DNA of 43,638 bases from Gammaproteobacteria bacterium (GTDB lineage Bacteria; Pseudomonadota; Gammaproteobacteria; Pseudomonadales; Oceanobacteraceae): NCBI GenBank assembly GCA_013373125.1, contig JABXIK010000034.1:1-43638 (forward strand), given 5' to 3'. Positions 16,840 to 25,002 of the stretch are shown here, piece after piece. The translations under genes and the position numbers were made by a program. The stretch's first letter is position 1; the number at the start of each line of letters is the position of its first letter. The notes under the pieces are model-generated. The model worked only from the letters and a program-made list of their open reading frames with translations. It was not told the DNA's origin and did not search any database.

Positions 16840-17981
16840 CCAGCTGGCTTAGAATCAAAGCAATTTTCTTTAAAGAACTCATTCAATTGAAACGGGACCG
16901 CATGACATTTGGCATGATCGTCATGATCCCACTCATTCAATTATTATTATTTGGTTATGCCATTAACACCAATATTCGTCACATTCCTGCCGGTGTGGTC
17001 GACATGAGTCAAACTGGCATCAGCCGATTATTAATACAAACGGTACAAGCCACACAGGTGGTGGATGTACAACACTATTTTCAAAATGAAGAACAAGCTC
17101 AAGCGGCCATTGCCCGCGCGGATATTCGTGCTGTGTTATTCATCCCACAAGACATTAGTCAACGTTTGGCGCGACACCCAAGCGTCGGTTTAGGCACACC
17201 GGCATCGACCGATGAAGAAACCACCCGCCCCATTGCACAGTGGATTGTCGATGGTTCGGATACCATAGTGGCGGGTGCCATTAAAGGTTTAAAAGGTATG
17301 CCTTTAGTTGAATTATTGAATAAACCCGCTAATCGTAGCGTGCCAACCTTTGAAATAACGCTACTGTTCAATCCTGAGCAGCGTACCGTCGTCAACATAG
17401 TACCGGGCTTAGTGGGTATTATTTTAACCATGACCATGATTATGTTTACCTCTGCCGCCATTGTGCGCGAGCGTGAACGGGGCAATATGGAAATGCTCAT
17501 TACCACTCCCGTTCGTCCTATCGAATTAATGTTAGGAAAAATTATTCCCTATATTTTTATCGGCAGCATTCAAGTGAGTATCATTTTGGGGCTCGGCTAC
17601 ACCTTATTTAATGTGCCCGTTAACGGCGGCTTATGGGATTTAGCTGGCGCCACATTTTTATTTATTACAGCAAGTCTCACCCTTGGCTTAGTGATTTCCA
17701 CCATTGCTAAAAATCAATTGCAGTCCATGCAAATGACGGTATTTATTTTAATGCCGTCCATTTTACTCTCTGGCTTTATGTTTCCTTATGAGGGCATGCC
17801 TGAAGCTGCGCAATACATTGCCGAAGCGTTGCCTGCTACCCATTTCATGCGTATGATTCGTGGCATAGTGGCAAGAGAAGTGGATTTGTTCGCCATGAGT
17901 TACGACGTATACTGGTTAGCCTTGTTTACCCTAGCAGGATTAGTCGTGGCATCCCTGCGTTTTATGAAACGCTTAGATTAA
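16836..17981 (+). CDS. ABC-2 type permease (YbhS/YbhR-like)
   Basis: The 381-residue protein has one membrane segment near the N-terminus (about residues 24-42), a large extracytoplasmic domain (about 45-185), and a C-terminal block of five hydrophobic segments beginning at IVPGLVGIILTMTMIMF. The RERERGNMEMLITTPVRPIELMLGK motif region after the second segment is the mark of ABC-2 exporters. With the adaptor and ATPase it makes a compact three-gene export system. Systems of this group often carry two permease genes; only one is present, so the transporter would be a homodimer. The cargo is unknown. Confidence 0.9.
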   Translation: MTSWLRIKAIFFKELIQLKRDRMTFGMIVMIPLIQLLLFGYAINTNIRHIPAGVVDMSQTGISRLLIQTVQATQVVDVQHYFQNEEQAQAAIARADIRAVLFIPQDISQRLARHPSVGLGTPASTDEETTRPIAQWIVDGSDTIVAGAIKGLKGMPLVELLNKPANRSVPTFEITLLFNPEQRTVVNIVPGLVGIILTMTMIMFTSAAIVRERERGNMEMLITTPVRPIELMLGKIIPYIFIGSIQVSIILGLGYTLFNVPVNGGLWDLAGATFLFITASLTLGLVISTIAKNQLQSMQMTVFILMPSILLSGFMFPYEGMPEAAQYIAEALPATHFMRMIRGIVAREVDLFAMSYDVYWLALFTLAGLVVASLRFMKRLD

Positions 17982-18053
17982 CTGCCATTGGGGATTTTCA
18001 CTTAACTTGTTAAGATGCATGGATATTCACGGAATATCGAATTAAGGAAAGAT

Positions 18054-18458
18054 ATGAAAGCGATTATTTTCTCACTGTTATGTTTCACCAGTTTATTTTC
18101 CCATGCCGATCTATCAGATGATATTGAAGGGGTAATTTACAACAACCTGAAATTCACAATGGATGAGAATATTCCTGGGGTCATGAGTACCATCCATTCA
18201 CAGTCACCGGCTTTTCTGGCCTCTCAGAATATGATGGAGCAATTATTTTCAGCTTATGAAATCAGCTTTACCATTCATAACATTAAAGTGATTGGTAGCG
18301 ATGGTGACTACGCTTACGCCCGCGTTACCCAATCATCGAAAAAAGTCAGCGGCCCTGCCTTTCAAGACAATACTCTGGATATGCTACAGGTGTTTAAAAA
18401 AGAAGATGATCAATGGAAACTGTGGACTCAGGCAAATCTCGACATTAAATTTGATTAA
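18054..18458 (+). CDS. Small secreted NTF2-like protein
   Basis: The start is set at ATG 18054 because AAGGAAAG lies just before it and the product then opens with a signal peptide (MKAIIFSLLCFTSLFSHA, cleavage before DLSDD). The mature part of about 115 residues (LFSAYEISFTIHNIKVIGSDGD ... VFKKEDDQWKLWTQ) has the layout of an NTF2/SnoaL-like cone fold, where the closing beta-strand pair K-x-D-x-x-W-K-L is typical. These folds bind small ligands or act as accessory modules; no catalytic residues can be named. It follows the exporter by 72 bases but has its own ribosome binding site. Confidence 0.7.
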   Translation: MKAIIFSLLCFTSLFSHADLSDDIEGVIYNNLKFTMDENIPGVMSTIHSQSPAFLASQNMMEQLFSAYEISFTIHNIKVIGSDGDYAYARVTQSSKKVSGPAFQDNTLDMLQVFKKEDDQWKLWTQANLDIKFD

Positions 18459-18481
18459 TGGATCTGACAAAAGTGTAAAAT

Positions 18482-18512
18482 AAAAAAAGGAAGGCAATGC
18501 CTTCCTTTTTTA
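18482..18512. terminator. Bidirectional terminator
   Basis: GGAAGGC and GCCTTCC form a stem with an AAT loop, flanked by A7 and T6. It sits between the convergent NTF2-like and efpL genes. Confidence 0.9.
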
Positions 18513-18533
18513 TGGGTTTAAACAGTAAGCGTA

Positions 18534-19109
18534 TTATTTCGCTTCTGCACGGCCCATAAATTTACGCTCTTCCACATTGATCTTGATGCGATCACCAGTG
18601 GAAATATGCTCAGGCACTTGAACGCTTAAACCCGTAGTTAAACGTGCAGGCTTGGTACGAGCCGTTGCCGAGCCACCTTTGATGGATGGGTCTGTTTCTT
18701 CAATGACCAATTCAACCGTAGATGGTAAATCCAACGCTACCGGTTGGCCGTTTACTAACAATACCATGATGCCTTGGGTGTCTTCGGCAATGAACAACAA
18801 CTCATCTTCAATGCTGTCTTTGTTTAGGCTGTAAGAAGAGTAATCTTCGTTATCCATGAATACGAATTCATTACCATCGGCGTAAGAGAACATAGATGGA
18901 CGACGCACCAAATCCGCAAGATTCAACATGTCAGAATCTTTGAAGGTTTCATCTAACTTGGCATTGGATACCACATCGTACATGCGCATACGGTACAAAC
19001 TACCACCGGCACGACCTTGAGGAACCGAACGTTCGATATCACGCACAATGTAAACTCGACCGTTATAGTCGATGGCCATATTCTTTTTAATTTCGCTTGC
19101 TTTAGGCAT
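18534..19109 (-). CDS. yeiP: Elongation factor P-like protein EfpL (YeiP)
   Basis: The 191-residue protein shows the three-domain EF-P plan. It matches EfpL/YeiP rather than EF-P itself: [17 protein letters not shown] at the N-terminus, [13 protein letters not shown] in the middle and [13 protein letters not shown] at the end. The domain I loop carries Arg where EF-P carries the modified Lys ([12 protein letters not shown]), as in EfpL. It would bind ribosomes and relieve pausing at poly-proline and related motifs. It is a single-gene unit bounded downstream by a terminator. The upstream 229 bases before the HD gene hold its promoter. Confidence 0.93.
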   Translation of the reverse strand: MPKASEIKKNMAIDYNGRVYIVRDIERSVPQGRAGGSLYRMRMYDVVSNAKLDETFKDSDMLNLADLVRRPSMFSYADGNEFVFMDNEDYSSYSLNKDSIEDELLFIAEDTQGIMVLLVNGQPVALDLPSTVELVIEETDPSIKGGSATARTKPARLTTGLSVQVPEHISTGDRIKINVEERKFMGRAEAK

Positions 19110-19338
19110 CTTGAGCTAACTCTGGGTGTAAAAATCCGCCCGTATTATAAGCCTATCTGTATCTTTGCGTAATGGGGGCTTGTAAAAAATTCCCCCTGAT
19201 AAGTACTCACCTCAGGTGTTGAGATGGGCCACAAACTTCCTGTTTTCAGCCATTAAGCTTGAGTTTGTAAACAAACTGACAGTCTTATCTTGAGAAGTTA
19301 CGCACTATGCTGAACATAGGCCCAATAGAGGATTCACC

Positions 19339-19920
19339 ATGAATACAGCAGCCAACTCTCGTTTCACTAGTTTAGAAGCCAGCACCCAAGAAGACTGGGA
19401 TAACATAAAGCAACAATTCTTGCACTTTAGCGAATCCTTGCCGGATCGCATCATGGATCACTTGAAGCTTTTGGATGGCGATTTTGGTGGTTTTCCTATT
19501 GATCGCTACCAGCATTGCCTACAAACCGCGACTCGAGCATTACGAGACGGTCGTGATGAAGAATATGTCATTTGCGCCTTGCTGCATGATATTGGCGACA
19601 CCCTAGGCAGCTTTAATCACCCCGATATTGCAGCCGCCATCTTGCAACCCTTTGTGAGCGAAGAGAACCACTGGATGGTGAAGCACCACGGTATTTTCCA
19701 AGGCCATTACTTTTTTGAATATTTAGGCATGGATAAAAATATGCGCGATCAGTTTCTGCAGCATCCTTGTTATGAGCGCACTAAAGAGTTTTGTGCACTT
19801 TACGATAACCCTGCATTCGACCCTGAGTACGACACCTTGCCCATGAGTGAATTCGAACCCATGCTAAGACGGGTTTTCGCCAAACCGCGCACCAGTGTGT
19901 ATAAGGCGGCCATGGATTAA
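19339..19920 (+). CDS. HD-domain protein of the PhnZ/COG4341-like group
   Basis: The 193-residue protein carries an HD metal site: His59 in YQHCLQTATRAL, His83-Asp84 in ALLHDIGD, His116/His117 in MVKHHGIF and later acidic residues (CALYDNPAFDPEYD). The 24-residue gap from the first His to HD equals the spacing I recall for PhnZ (H34, H58-D59). PhnZ is a mixed-valence di-iron oxygenase that cleaves an aminophosphonate. Other relatives include TmpB, and some annotated members are called phosphohydrolases. No phosphonate genes lie nearby, so the substrate is open. GAGG precedes the ATG. Confidence 0.8.
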   Translation: MNTAANSRFTSLEASTQEDWDNIKQQFLHFSESLPDRIMDHLKLLDGDFGGFPIDRYQHCLQTATRALRDGRDEEYVICALLHDIGDTLGSFNHPDIAAAILQPFVSEENHWMVKHHGIFQGHYFFEYLGMDKNMRDQFLQHPCYERTKEFCALYDNPAFDPEYDTLPMSEFEPMLRRVFAKPRTSVYKAAMD

Positions 19921-19944
19921 ACTGAGGCTCAAACATTCAAGGAG

Positions 19945-19964
19945 GCGGATACATCCGTATCCGC
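19945..19964. other. 8-bp perfect hairpin between convergent genes
   Basis: GCGGATAC (19945-19952), ATCC loop, GTATCCGC (19957-19964). There is no T-run, so it is a weak candidate for a transcript 3' end of either the HD gene or the DAHP synthase gene. Confidence 0.4.
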
Positions 19965-19985
19965 TGACGCCCTCTGCCACCTCAT

Positions 19986-21077
19986 TCATGACGCTAAAGC
20001 CTGCGCCATGGATAACAGTAAGGTTTCGGTTTGTTCCCACCCAATACACGGGTCCGTAATAGACAAGCCGTACTTTAAACATCCGTCATTATTGCACCCT
20101 GCCATACTTTGTTTGCCCGGCTCCAAGAAGCTTTCCAACATAATGCCGCTAATATCTTGATTGCCTGCTAATTTCTGCTGCACCACATTCATGGCGATGA
20201 GTGGTTGGCGATCGTGCTGCTTTTGCGCATTATCATGGGAGCAATCCACAATGACCTTAGGGTGAAGCGCATTACCCTGTTTAGCGCTTTGCAATTGCTC
20301 TAACGTCTTCGCGATACTCGCTGAATCGTAATTGGTGAGGTTTCGGCCACCACGCAACACCACATGAGTATCAGGGTTCCCTGGGGTATCTAGCATGGCG
20401 ATGTTACCCTGTGCATCCACACCCAAGCAGTGATGAGAACGACTGGCTGAAATCATGGCATTCACAGCCGTATCCACTGACCCATCTGTGCCGTTTTTAA
20501 TCCCCACTGGCATGCCCAAGTGGCTGATCATCTCGCGATGTATTTGCGACTCCGCCGTACGTGCACCAATGGCCGTCCACGTGATTAAATCGTCTAGGTA
20601 CATCATGGTCATGGGGTTAAGCGCCTCGGTGGCCAAAGGTAAACCCAATTTAATTAACTCCAACATCAAGGCACGAGAGCGATTTAAACCTTGCTCGATA
20701 TTGCCACTCCCATCCCGTTGAGGATCATAGGCCAGCCCTTTCCAACCCGTAGTTGTACGGGGCTTTTCAACGTAAGCGCGCATAACAATCAACATTGTCT
20801 CGCTCACTTTTTCACTTAGGGCTTGTAGCTTGCGCCCGTATTCCAAAGCGGCCTCTTCATCATGCAGCGAGCACGGGCCTGTAATCACCAATAAGCGATC
20901 ATCTTTACCGGTTAAGATATCGCGCACCATTTGTCGTTGCGTCTCGATTTGTCGAGCAAGCTCTGATTTAAGTACGTGCTCAGCCTTTAGCGCTTGAGGC
21001 GAAGGCAGTGGCCGTACCGCCAATGTGGATGCCATGATGTTTTCAGTGGATTGCACTGCCGTAGATGCTGATGTCAT
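19986..21077 (-). CDS. Class I DAHP synthase (AroF/AroG/AroH type)
   Basis: The start is ATG 21077, preceded by AAGGAAAAA; the frame upstream runs into the terminator stem. The 363-residue enzyme condenses phosphoenolpyruvate and erythrose 4-phosphate, the first step of the shikimate pathway. Family signatures are visible: ITGPCSLHD, MRAYVEKPRTTTGWKG, GARTAESQIHRE, GIKNGTDG, VVLRGGR, IVDCSHDNAQK and the C-terminal SITDPCIGWEQTE. The isozyme class (Tyr, Phe or Trp sensitive) cannot be settled by eye. The gene stands behind a terminator, alternative hairpins and an aromatic-rich leader peptide (21129-21293), so it is likely controlled by attenuation as well as feedback inhibition. Confidence 0.93.
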   Translation of the reverse strand: MTSASTAVQSTENIMASTLAVRPLPSPQALKAEHVLKSELARQIETQRQMVRDILTGKDDRLLVITGPCSLHDEEAALEYGRKLQALSEKVSETMLIVMRAYVEKPRTTTGWKGLAYDPQRDGSGNIEQGLNRSRALMLELIKLGLPLATEALNPMTMMYLDDLITWTAIGARTAESQIHREMISHLGMPVGIKNGTDGSVDTAVNAMISASRSHHCLGVDAQGNIAMLDTPGNPDTHVVLRGGRNLTNYDSASIAKTLEQLQSAKQGNALHPKVIVDCSHDNAQKQHDRQPLIAMNVVQQKLAGNQDISGIMLESFLEPGKQSMAGCNNDGCLKYGLSITDPCIGWEQTETLLLSMAQALAS

Positions 21078-21128
21078 GATTTTTTCCTTTTTGCTAATCC
21101 CCCTTTTTTGTTTGCCCATTGGGCCCAT

Positions 21129-21165
21129 AAAAAAACCCCGACCAGCTGACTGCTAATCGGGGTTT
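21129..21165 (-). terminator. Attenuator terminator upstream of DAHP synthase
   Basis: Read on the minus strand, AAACCCCGA (21165-21157) pairs with TCGGGGTTT (21141-21133), followed by a run of seven Us. It lies 52 bases upstream of the DAHP synthase ATG and behind the leader peptide, so it would stop transcription before the structural gene. Confidence 0.85.
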
Positions 21166-21198
21166 CTTAGGCAGTCGGCTGATATTGCCGGGCTGCCT
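21143..21198 (-). promoter_or_regulatory. Alternative (antiterminator / anti-antiterminator) RNA pairings
   Basis: In the transcript, CAGCCGACTGC (21181-21171) can pair with GCAGTCAGCTG (21153-21143) at 10 of 11 positions. That pairing would break the terminator. The same strand can instead pair in a hairpin with AGGCAG (21198-21193) against CTGCCT (21174-21169), reinforced inside by CGGC/GCCG, leaving the terminator free. Mutually exclusive hairpins of this kind are the mark of ribosome-mediated attenuation. Confidence 0.72.
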
Positions 21199-21218
21199 GT
21201 TAAATACTGATGAAAGCG

Positions 21219-21293
21219 TTAACGGTGGCCCAGCTGCTGGCTAAAATAGCCAAAATAAAAGGCAGCAGAACACCAATAAGAAGCGACTTTCAT
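21219..21293 (-). CDS. Aromatic-rich leader peptide of the DAHP synthase attenuator
   Basis: A 24-residue reading frame ends 21 bases upstream of the first attenuator hairpin arm. Residues 5-18 (SYWCSAAFYFGYFS) hold seven aromatic residues: three Phe, three Tyr and one Trp. This is what is expected of a leader whose translation senses charged aromatic tRNAs. The ATG at 21293 lacks a strong ribosome binding site. The frame is open upstream to 21425, so an earlier ATG in the same frame is possible. I assign it from composition, position and the downstream hairpins. No homologue is recalled. Confidence 0.7.
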   Translation of the reverse strand: MKVASYWCSAAFYFGYFSQQLGHR

Positions 21294-21390
21294 GACATTT
21301 TGTTTAACCAATACAGCAACGCCCACAAGGTTGCCCATGCAGGTAAGAGTTGTGTTGGTGGTTTGTGTCATTAATGCTTTCATGTTTTTC

Positions 21391-21418
21391 ATCATAAACC
21401 CTAAGACCATGATTGCAA
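21391..21418 (-). promoter_or_regulatory. Possible sigma-70 promoter for the leader and DAHP synthase
   Basis: On the minus strand TTGCAA (21418-21413), a 16-base spacer and TATGAT (21396-21391) form a fair -35/-10 pair between the Lrp gene stop and the leader peptide. Readthrough from the Lrp gene is an alternative. Confidence 0.4.
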
Positions 21419-21434
21419 GGTCCAAGTGGTATTT

Positions 21435-21929
21435 CTATTTTTTAGCCACAAATTCAAGCGGTAATTCCTGAGTCTCTTTTACTTCTTCCATAACAATATA
21501 ACTCTTGGAATGTTTCACCCCAGGTAGAGTTAACAGCATGTCACCCAATAAGGCTCGATACTGGGACATACCATCAATTCGGGCTTTAATTAGATAGTCC
21601 GCATCCCCAGAAACTAGATGACATTCTAGAATATAGGGAAGCTTGGTTACCGCTTGGTTAAATTTTTGGAAAGCATCTGGTGACTGGTAAGACAGCGAAA
21701 TCTCAACAAACACCAGCATGCTGTAGCCAAGGGCCTCTGGGTTTAGGCGGGTGTAATAACCCTCAATATAGCCATCCTTTTCTAAACGCTTCACCCGTTC
21801 GATACATGGTGTAGAGCTCAAACCCACTTTTTCAGCGAGATCCACATAGCTGATGCGGGCATCATTTTGCAATGTACGCAAAATGTTCATATCGAGACGA
21901 TCTAGCTCTCGTTTTTTGGCCCCTTTCAT
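21435..21929 (-). CDS. Lrp/AsnC-family regulator (DadR-like by context)
   Basis: The 164-residue protein has the N-terminal HTH of the family (about residues 8-60; LDRLDMNILRTLQNDARISY, STPCIERVKRLEKDGYI) and a C-terminal RAM/AsnC effector domain with the G-D-x-D-Y motif (LVSGDADYLIKA). These proteins form octamers and respond to amino acids. It is divergent from dadA over a 144-base gap, the arrangement in which Lrp or DadR activates D-alanine dehydrogenase in response to L-alanine. It may equally be a general Lrp orthologue. Its transcript could extend into the downstream aromatic leader. Confidence 0.9.
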   Translation of the reverse strand: MKGAKKRELDRLDMNILRTLQNDARISYVDLAEKVGLSSTPCIERVKRLEKDGYIEGYYTRLNPEALGYSMLVFVEISLSYQSPDAFQKFNQAVTKLPYILECHLVSGDADYLIKARIDGMSQYRALLGDMLLTLPGVKHSKSYIVMEEVKETQELPLEFVAKK

Positions 21930-22073
21930 AAAATCACCCTTTTCACTGCATTTTTCATGTTAGTTAGTGTTTTATCCTTTTTATAGACAAAAATCAAAGC
22001 ATTATTCTCAGTATTTTGGAATAAACTAGGTTTTACCAATATTCAATAACAATACGGTTTTTTGAGGTCAATC

Positions 22074-23333
22074 ATGCACATTACAATATTAGGTGGCGGT
22101 GTTTTAGGTGTAGCCAGCGCTTGGTATTTAGCCAAATCTGGGCATCAAGTAACGGTGATTGACCGCCAGGCCTCTGTGGCCCAAGAAACCAGTCATGGCA
22201 ACGCCGGCATGATCTCTCCTGGATACAGCTCCCCTTGGGCCGCTCCGGGTGTGCCTTTAAAGGCCATTGGCTGGATGTTACAAGATTTGGCTCCCTTCAT
22301 GATTAACGTGAAAGAGCTAGACGGCTACACCCTATCTTGGATGACCAAGATGCTAGCCAACTGTAATACCCGCTCCTATCAAACCAACAAGGCGCGTATG
22401 TTGCGCATCGCGGAATACAGCCGCGATTGTTTTGTGGATATCCGTAAAGAATTAAACATCGACTACGACGGTCGTCAGCGTGGCACCTTGCAATTATTCC
22501 GCAAGCAAAAGCAAGTGGACGCACTGCAAAAAGACATCAAGGTATTACAAGACCTAGGTATCGATCACCAAGCATTAGATATGGATGGCTGCATCGAATA
22601 CGAACCAGCCCTTGCCAATGTGAAAGAAAAATTTGTGGCAGGTTTACGCTTGCCTGGAGATGAGACCGGTGACTGCTTCAAGTTCACCACCGCGCTAGCA
22701 AAAGAGTGTGAAAAACTTGGCGTGAACTTCATGATGAATACACGCATTGAACGTCTGAATGAATCCAACGGTAAAATCACCAGCGTCACCACAGACGCGG
22801 GCACTGTGATTGCCGATGCCTTCCTTTGCGCATTAGGCAGCTACTCACCACAGATTTTAAAAACCGTTGGCATTGACGTACCGATCTACCCAATTAAAGG
22901 TTATTCACTAACCCTTCCAATCGAAGATGAAAGTCGCGCACCGGTTTCTACCATCATGGATGAAACCTACAAAGTAGCTGTCACTCGTTTTGAAGATCGT
23001 ATTCGTGTGGGCGGCACAGCCGAAATTGCTTCTTACAATCTAGAATGCCCAACCAAACGTCGTGCCAGCGTGGACTTTGTCATTCAAGACATGTTCCCAG
23101 GGGCGGCGGATGTGTCTAAAGCCGAATTTTGGACAGGTTTGCGTCCAATGACGCCAGACAGCACGCCTGTATTAGGTGGCACTAAATATTCCAACCTGTA
23201 TTTAAATACTGGGCACGGCACCTTGGGTTGGACCATGTCCCTAGGCTCTGCAAAATTTGTGTGCGACATCATCAATCACAAAAAACCAGATATTGACCCA
23301 GAAGGTTTATCCATCGAGCGCTATTACGCTTAA
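22074..23333 (+). CDS. dadA: D-amino acid (D-alanine) dehydrogenase small subunit
   Basis: I use the ATG at 22074, preceded by TGAGG; a TTG four codons upstream is unlikely. The 419-residue flavoprotein opens with the FAD Rossmann motif (ITILGGGVLGVASAWYLAKSG), has the SHGNAGMISPGYSSPWAAPG segment typical of DadA, and closes with LGGTKYSNLYLNTGHGTLGW. It oxidises D-alanine and other D-amino acids to 2-oxo acids and ammonia at the membrane, passing electrons to the respiratory chain. It is followed by ridA and an alanine racemase in one operon, with a divergent Lrp gene. Confidence 0.93.
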   Translation: MHITILGGGVLGVASAWYLAKSGHQVTVIDRQASVAQETSHGNAGMISPGYSSPWAAPGVPLKAIGWMLQDLAPFMINVKELDGYTLSWMTKMLANCNTRSYQTNKARMLRIAEYSRDCFVDIRKELNIDYDGRQRGTLQLFRKQKQVDALQKDIKVLQDLGIDHQALDMDGCIEYEPALANVKEKFVAGLRLPGDETGDCFKFTTALAKECEKLGVNFMMNTRIERLNESNGKITSVTTDAGTVIADAFLCALGSYSPQILKTVGIDVPIYPIKGYSLTLPIEDESRAPVSTIMDETYKVAVTRFEDRIRVGGTAEIASYNLECPTKRRASVDFVIQDMFPGAADVSKAEFWTGLRPMTPDSTPVLGGTKYSNLYLNTGHGTLGWTMSLGSAKFVCDIINHKKPDIDPEGLSIERYYA

Positions 23334-23380
23334 GGCGCTCATTTAATTTTTAAGTTGATCGATACGTTTAAGGAAACATC

Positions 23381-23764
23381 ATGAGCAACAAATCTATTAT
23401 TAATACTGAAAAAGCACCTGCAGCTATTGGCCCTTATTCTCAAGCGGTAAAAGTAGGTGATACGGTTTATCTTTCTGGTCAAATTCCGTTAAACCCAGAA
23501 ACCATGGAAATGGTGACTGAATCATTTGAAGCACAAGCAGTACAGGTTTTTGAAAACCTAAAAGCGGTTGCTGAAGCCGCAGGTGGTGATTTATCTAACT
23601 TTGCCAAAATGACGATTTTATTGTCTGACCTAAAATATTTTGGCCAAGTAAATGAGCTAATGAGCCAATATTTTTCTGAGCCATATCCCGCTCGTGCAGC
23701 ATACGCGGTAAAAGCATTACCAAAAGATGCCGACATTGAAATCGAAGCCATCATGGCTCTATAA
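23381..23764 (+). CDS. RidA-family enamine/imine deaminase
   Basis: The 127-residue protein is a full-length RidA (YjgF/YER057c/UK114). It shows [12 protein letters not shown] near the N-terminus, [11 protein letters not shown], and the substrate-binding Arg in YPARAAYAV. RidA hydrolyses reactive 2-aminoacrylate-type enamines and imines to keto acids. Between dadA and the racemase gene it fits hydrolysis of the imine released by DadA, before it damages PLP enzymes. AAGGAAAC precedes the ATG; it lies 47 bases behind dadA. Confidence 0.92.
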   Translation: MSNKSIINTEKAPAAIGPYSQAVKVGDTVYLSGQIPLNPETMEMVTESFEAQAVQVFENLKAVAEAAGGDLSNFAKMTILLSDLKYFGQVNELMSQYFSEPYPARAAYAVKALPKDADIEIEAIMAL

Positions 23765-23772
23765 AAACAACA

Positions 23773-23796
23773 CACGGGGATGCATGTATCCCCGTG
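23773..23796 (+). other. Intercistronic hairpin between ridA and alanine racemase
   Basis: CACGGGGA (23773-23780), an 8-base loop and TCCCCGTG (23789-23796) make a perfect 8-bp stem. It lacks a proper T-run, so it is more likely an mRNA processing or partial termination element. A 12-bp palindrome, CACCCTAGGGTG (23814-23825), follows just ahead of the racemase start and could mask or frame its ribosome binding site. Confidence 0.5.
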
Positions 23797-23840
23797 ATTT
23801 TCTGAAGTATTTGCACCCTAGGGTGTATGAGAGAAGTACC

Positions 23841-24920
23841 ATGGGTAGAGCTGCCACTGCCACCATTAATTTAGAAGCCTTTCGTCATAATTATCGTTTG
23901 GCAAAATCCGTTGCGCCCGAACAACAAGCGGTTGCCATAATTAAGGCCGATGCTTATGGACACGGAGCCATCAAACTCGCGTTTGCATTAGAAAATGAAG
24001 CAGATGCATTTGGTGTAGCATGTATTGAAGAAGCTTTAGAGTTACGCGAAGCAGGCATTAAAAAACCTATTCTATTGTTAGAAGGTTTTTTTAGCGAAGA
24101 CGAATTACCTGTTATTAGTGATCAAAACTTTTGGTGTGCGGTTCACAGCTTAGAACAAATCGATATCATCGAACGCAGCCAATTGCATAATCCAATCAAC
24201 ATTTGGTTGAAAATGGACAGCGGCATGCACCGCCTTGGCGTACAACCACAAGATTATCAATTAGCGTACGATCGCTTACGCAGCTTACCGCAAGTAAATG
24301 ACATCGTTTTAATGAGCCACTTTGCCAGTGCTGATGATTTTTCAAGCCCAGTCAATGCTCATCAAATTAATTGCTTTAACGAAATTACTCGCAATATAGA
24401 GGCACCTGTCAGCATTGCAAACAGTGCCGCCACACTTGGCCATGATGAAACACGCCGAGAGTTTCAACGCCCTGGCATTATGTTGTACGGCGCGACGCCG
24501 TTTGCAGAGTCACACCCACTTGCCGATCAACTGCAATCCGTGATGACATTAACATCTGAGGTCATCGCCATTCGTGATTTACAACCCGGTGAGGGCATTG
24601 GCTATAGTCATCGCTTCGTTTGTGATCAACCAACTAAAGTGGGCACAGTGGCCATGGGTTATGCCGATGGATATCCTCGTCATGCCAAAGATGGCACGCC
24701 AGTTATTGTTAACGGTCAACGCACTCGCATCATCGGACGGGTCTCCATGGACATGCTAACAGTGGATTTAACTCACATTAAAGATGCCAAAGTTGGAGCC
24801 AAAGTGGAGCTTTGGGGAGATCAATTACCTGCCGCGGAAGTGGCGCCCTACGCGGACACCATTCCTTATACGTTATTCACCGGTATTACTCGCCGCGTGC
24901 ATAAAAAATACATTGGCTAG
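23841..24920 (+). CDS. alr: Alanine racemase (catabolic, DadX-like)
   Basis: The true start is ATG 23841 (MGRAATATINLEAFRHNY), 76 bases behind ridA. The 359-residue PLP enzyme has Lys35 in AIIKADAYGHG, the substrate-side Arg131 in MDSGMHRLG, and the catalytic Tyr255 in EGIGYSHRF. The C-terminal VSMDMLTVDLT segment is also typical. It converts L-alanine to D-alanine, which DadA then oxidises, so the operon dadA-ridA-alr degrades alanine to pyruvate. Position makes DadX the better functional name, but the sequence alone does not separate DadX from biosynthetic Alr. Confidence 0.92.
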   Translation: MGRAATATINLEAFRHNYRLAKSVAPEQQAVAIIKADAYGHGAIKLAFALENEADAFGVACIEEALELREAGIKKPILLLEGFFSEDELPVISDQNFWCAVHSLEQIDIIERSQLHNPINIWLKMDSGMHRLGVQPQDYQLAYDRLRSLPQVNDIVLMSHFASADDFSSPVNAHQINCFNEITRNIEAPVSIANSAATLGHDETRREFQRPGIMLYGATPFAESHPLADQLQSVMTLTSEVIAIRDLQPGEGIGYSHRFVCDQPTKVGTVAMGYADGYPRHAKDGTPVIVNGQRTRIIGRVSMDMLTVDLTHIKDAKVGAKVELWGDQLPAAEVAPYADTIPYTLFTGITRRVHKKYIG

Positions 24921-24970
24921 CCAATGTAAACCGAACTCTCTTGAGTGTTTTATTGTTGTCATAGACCTTT

Positions 24971-24995
24971 AGGCGCCATCAGGCGCCTTTTTTTA
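24971..24995 (+). terminator. Rho-independent terminator after the dad operon
   Basis: AGGCGCC (24971-24977), ATCA loop, GGCGCCT (24982-24988) and a T7 run. Confidence 0.9.
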
Positions 24996-25002
24996 TGGCG
25001 CA

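Noticed and set aside
20050..21128. Longer DAHP synthase start at 21128
   Set aside because: That start lies in the U-run of the attenuator terminator and has no ribosome binding site; ATG 21077 has AAGGAAAAA and the normal family length.
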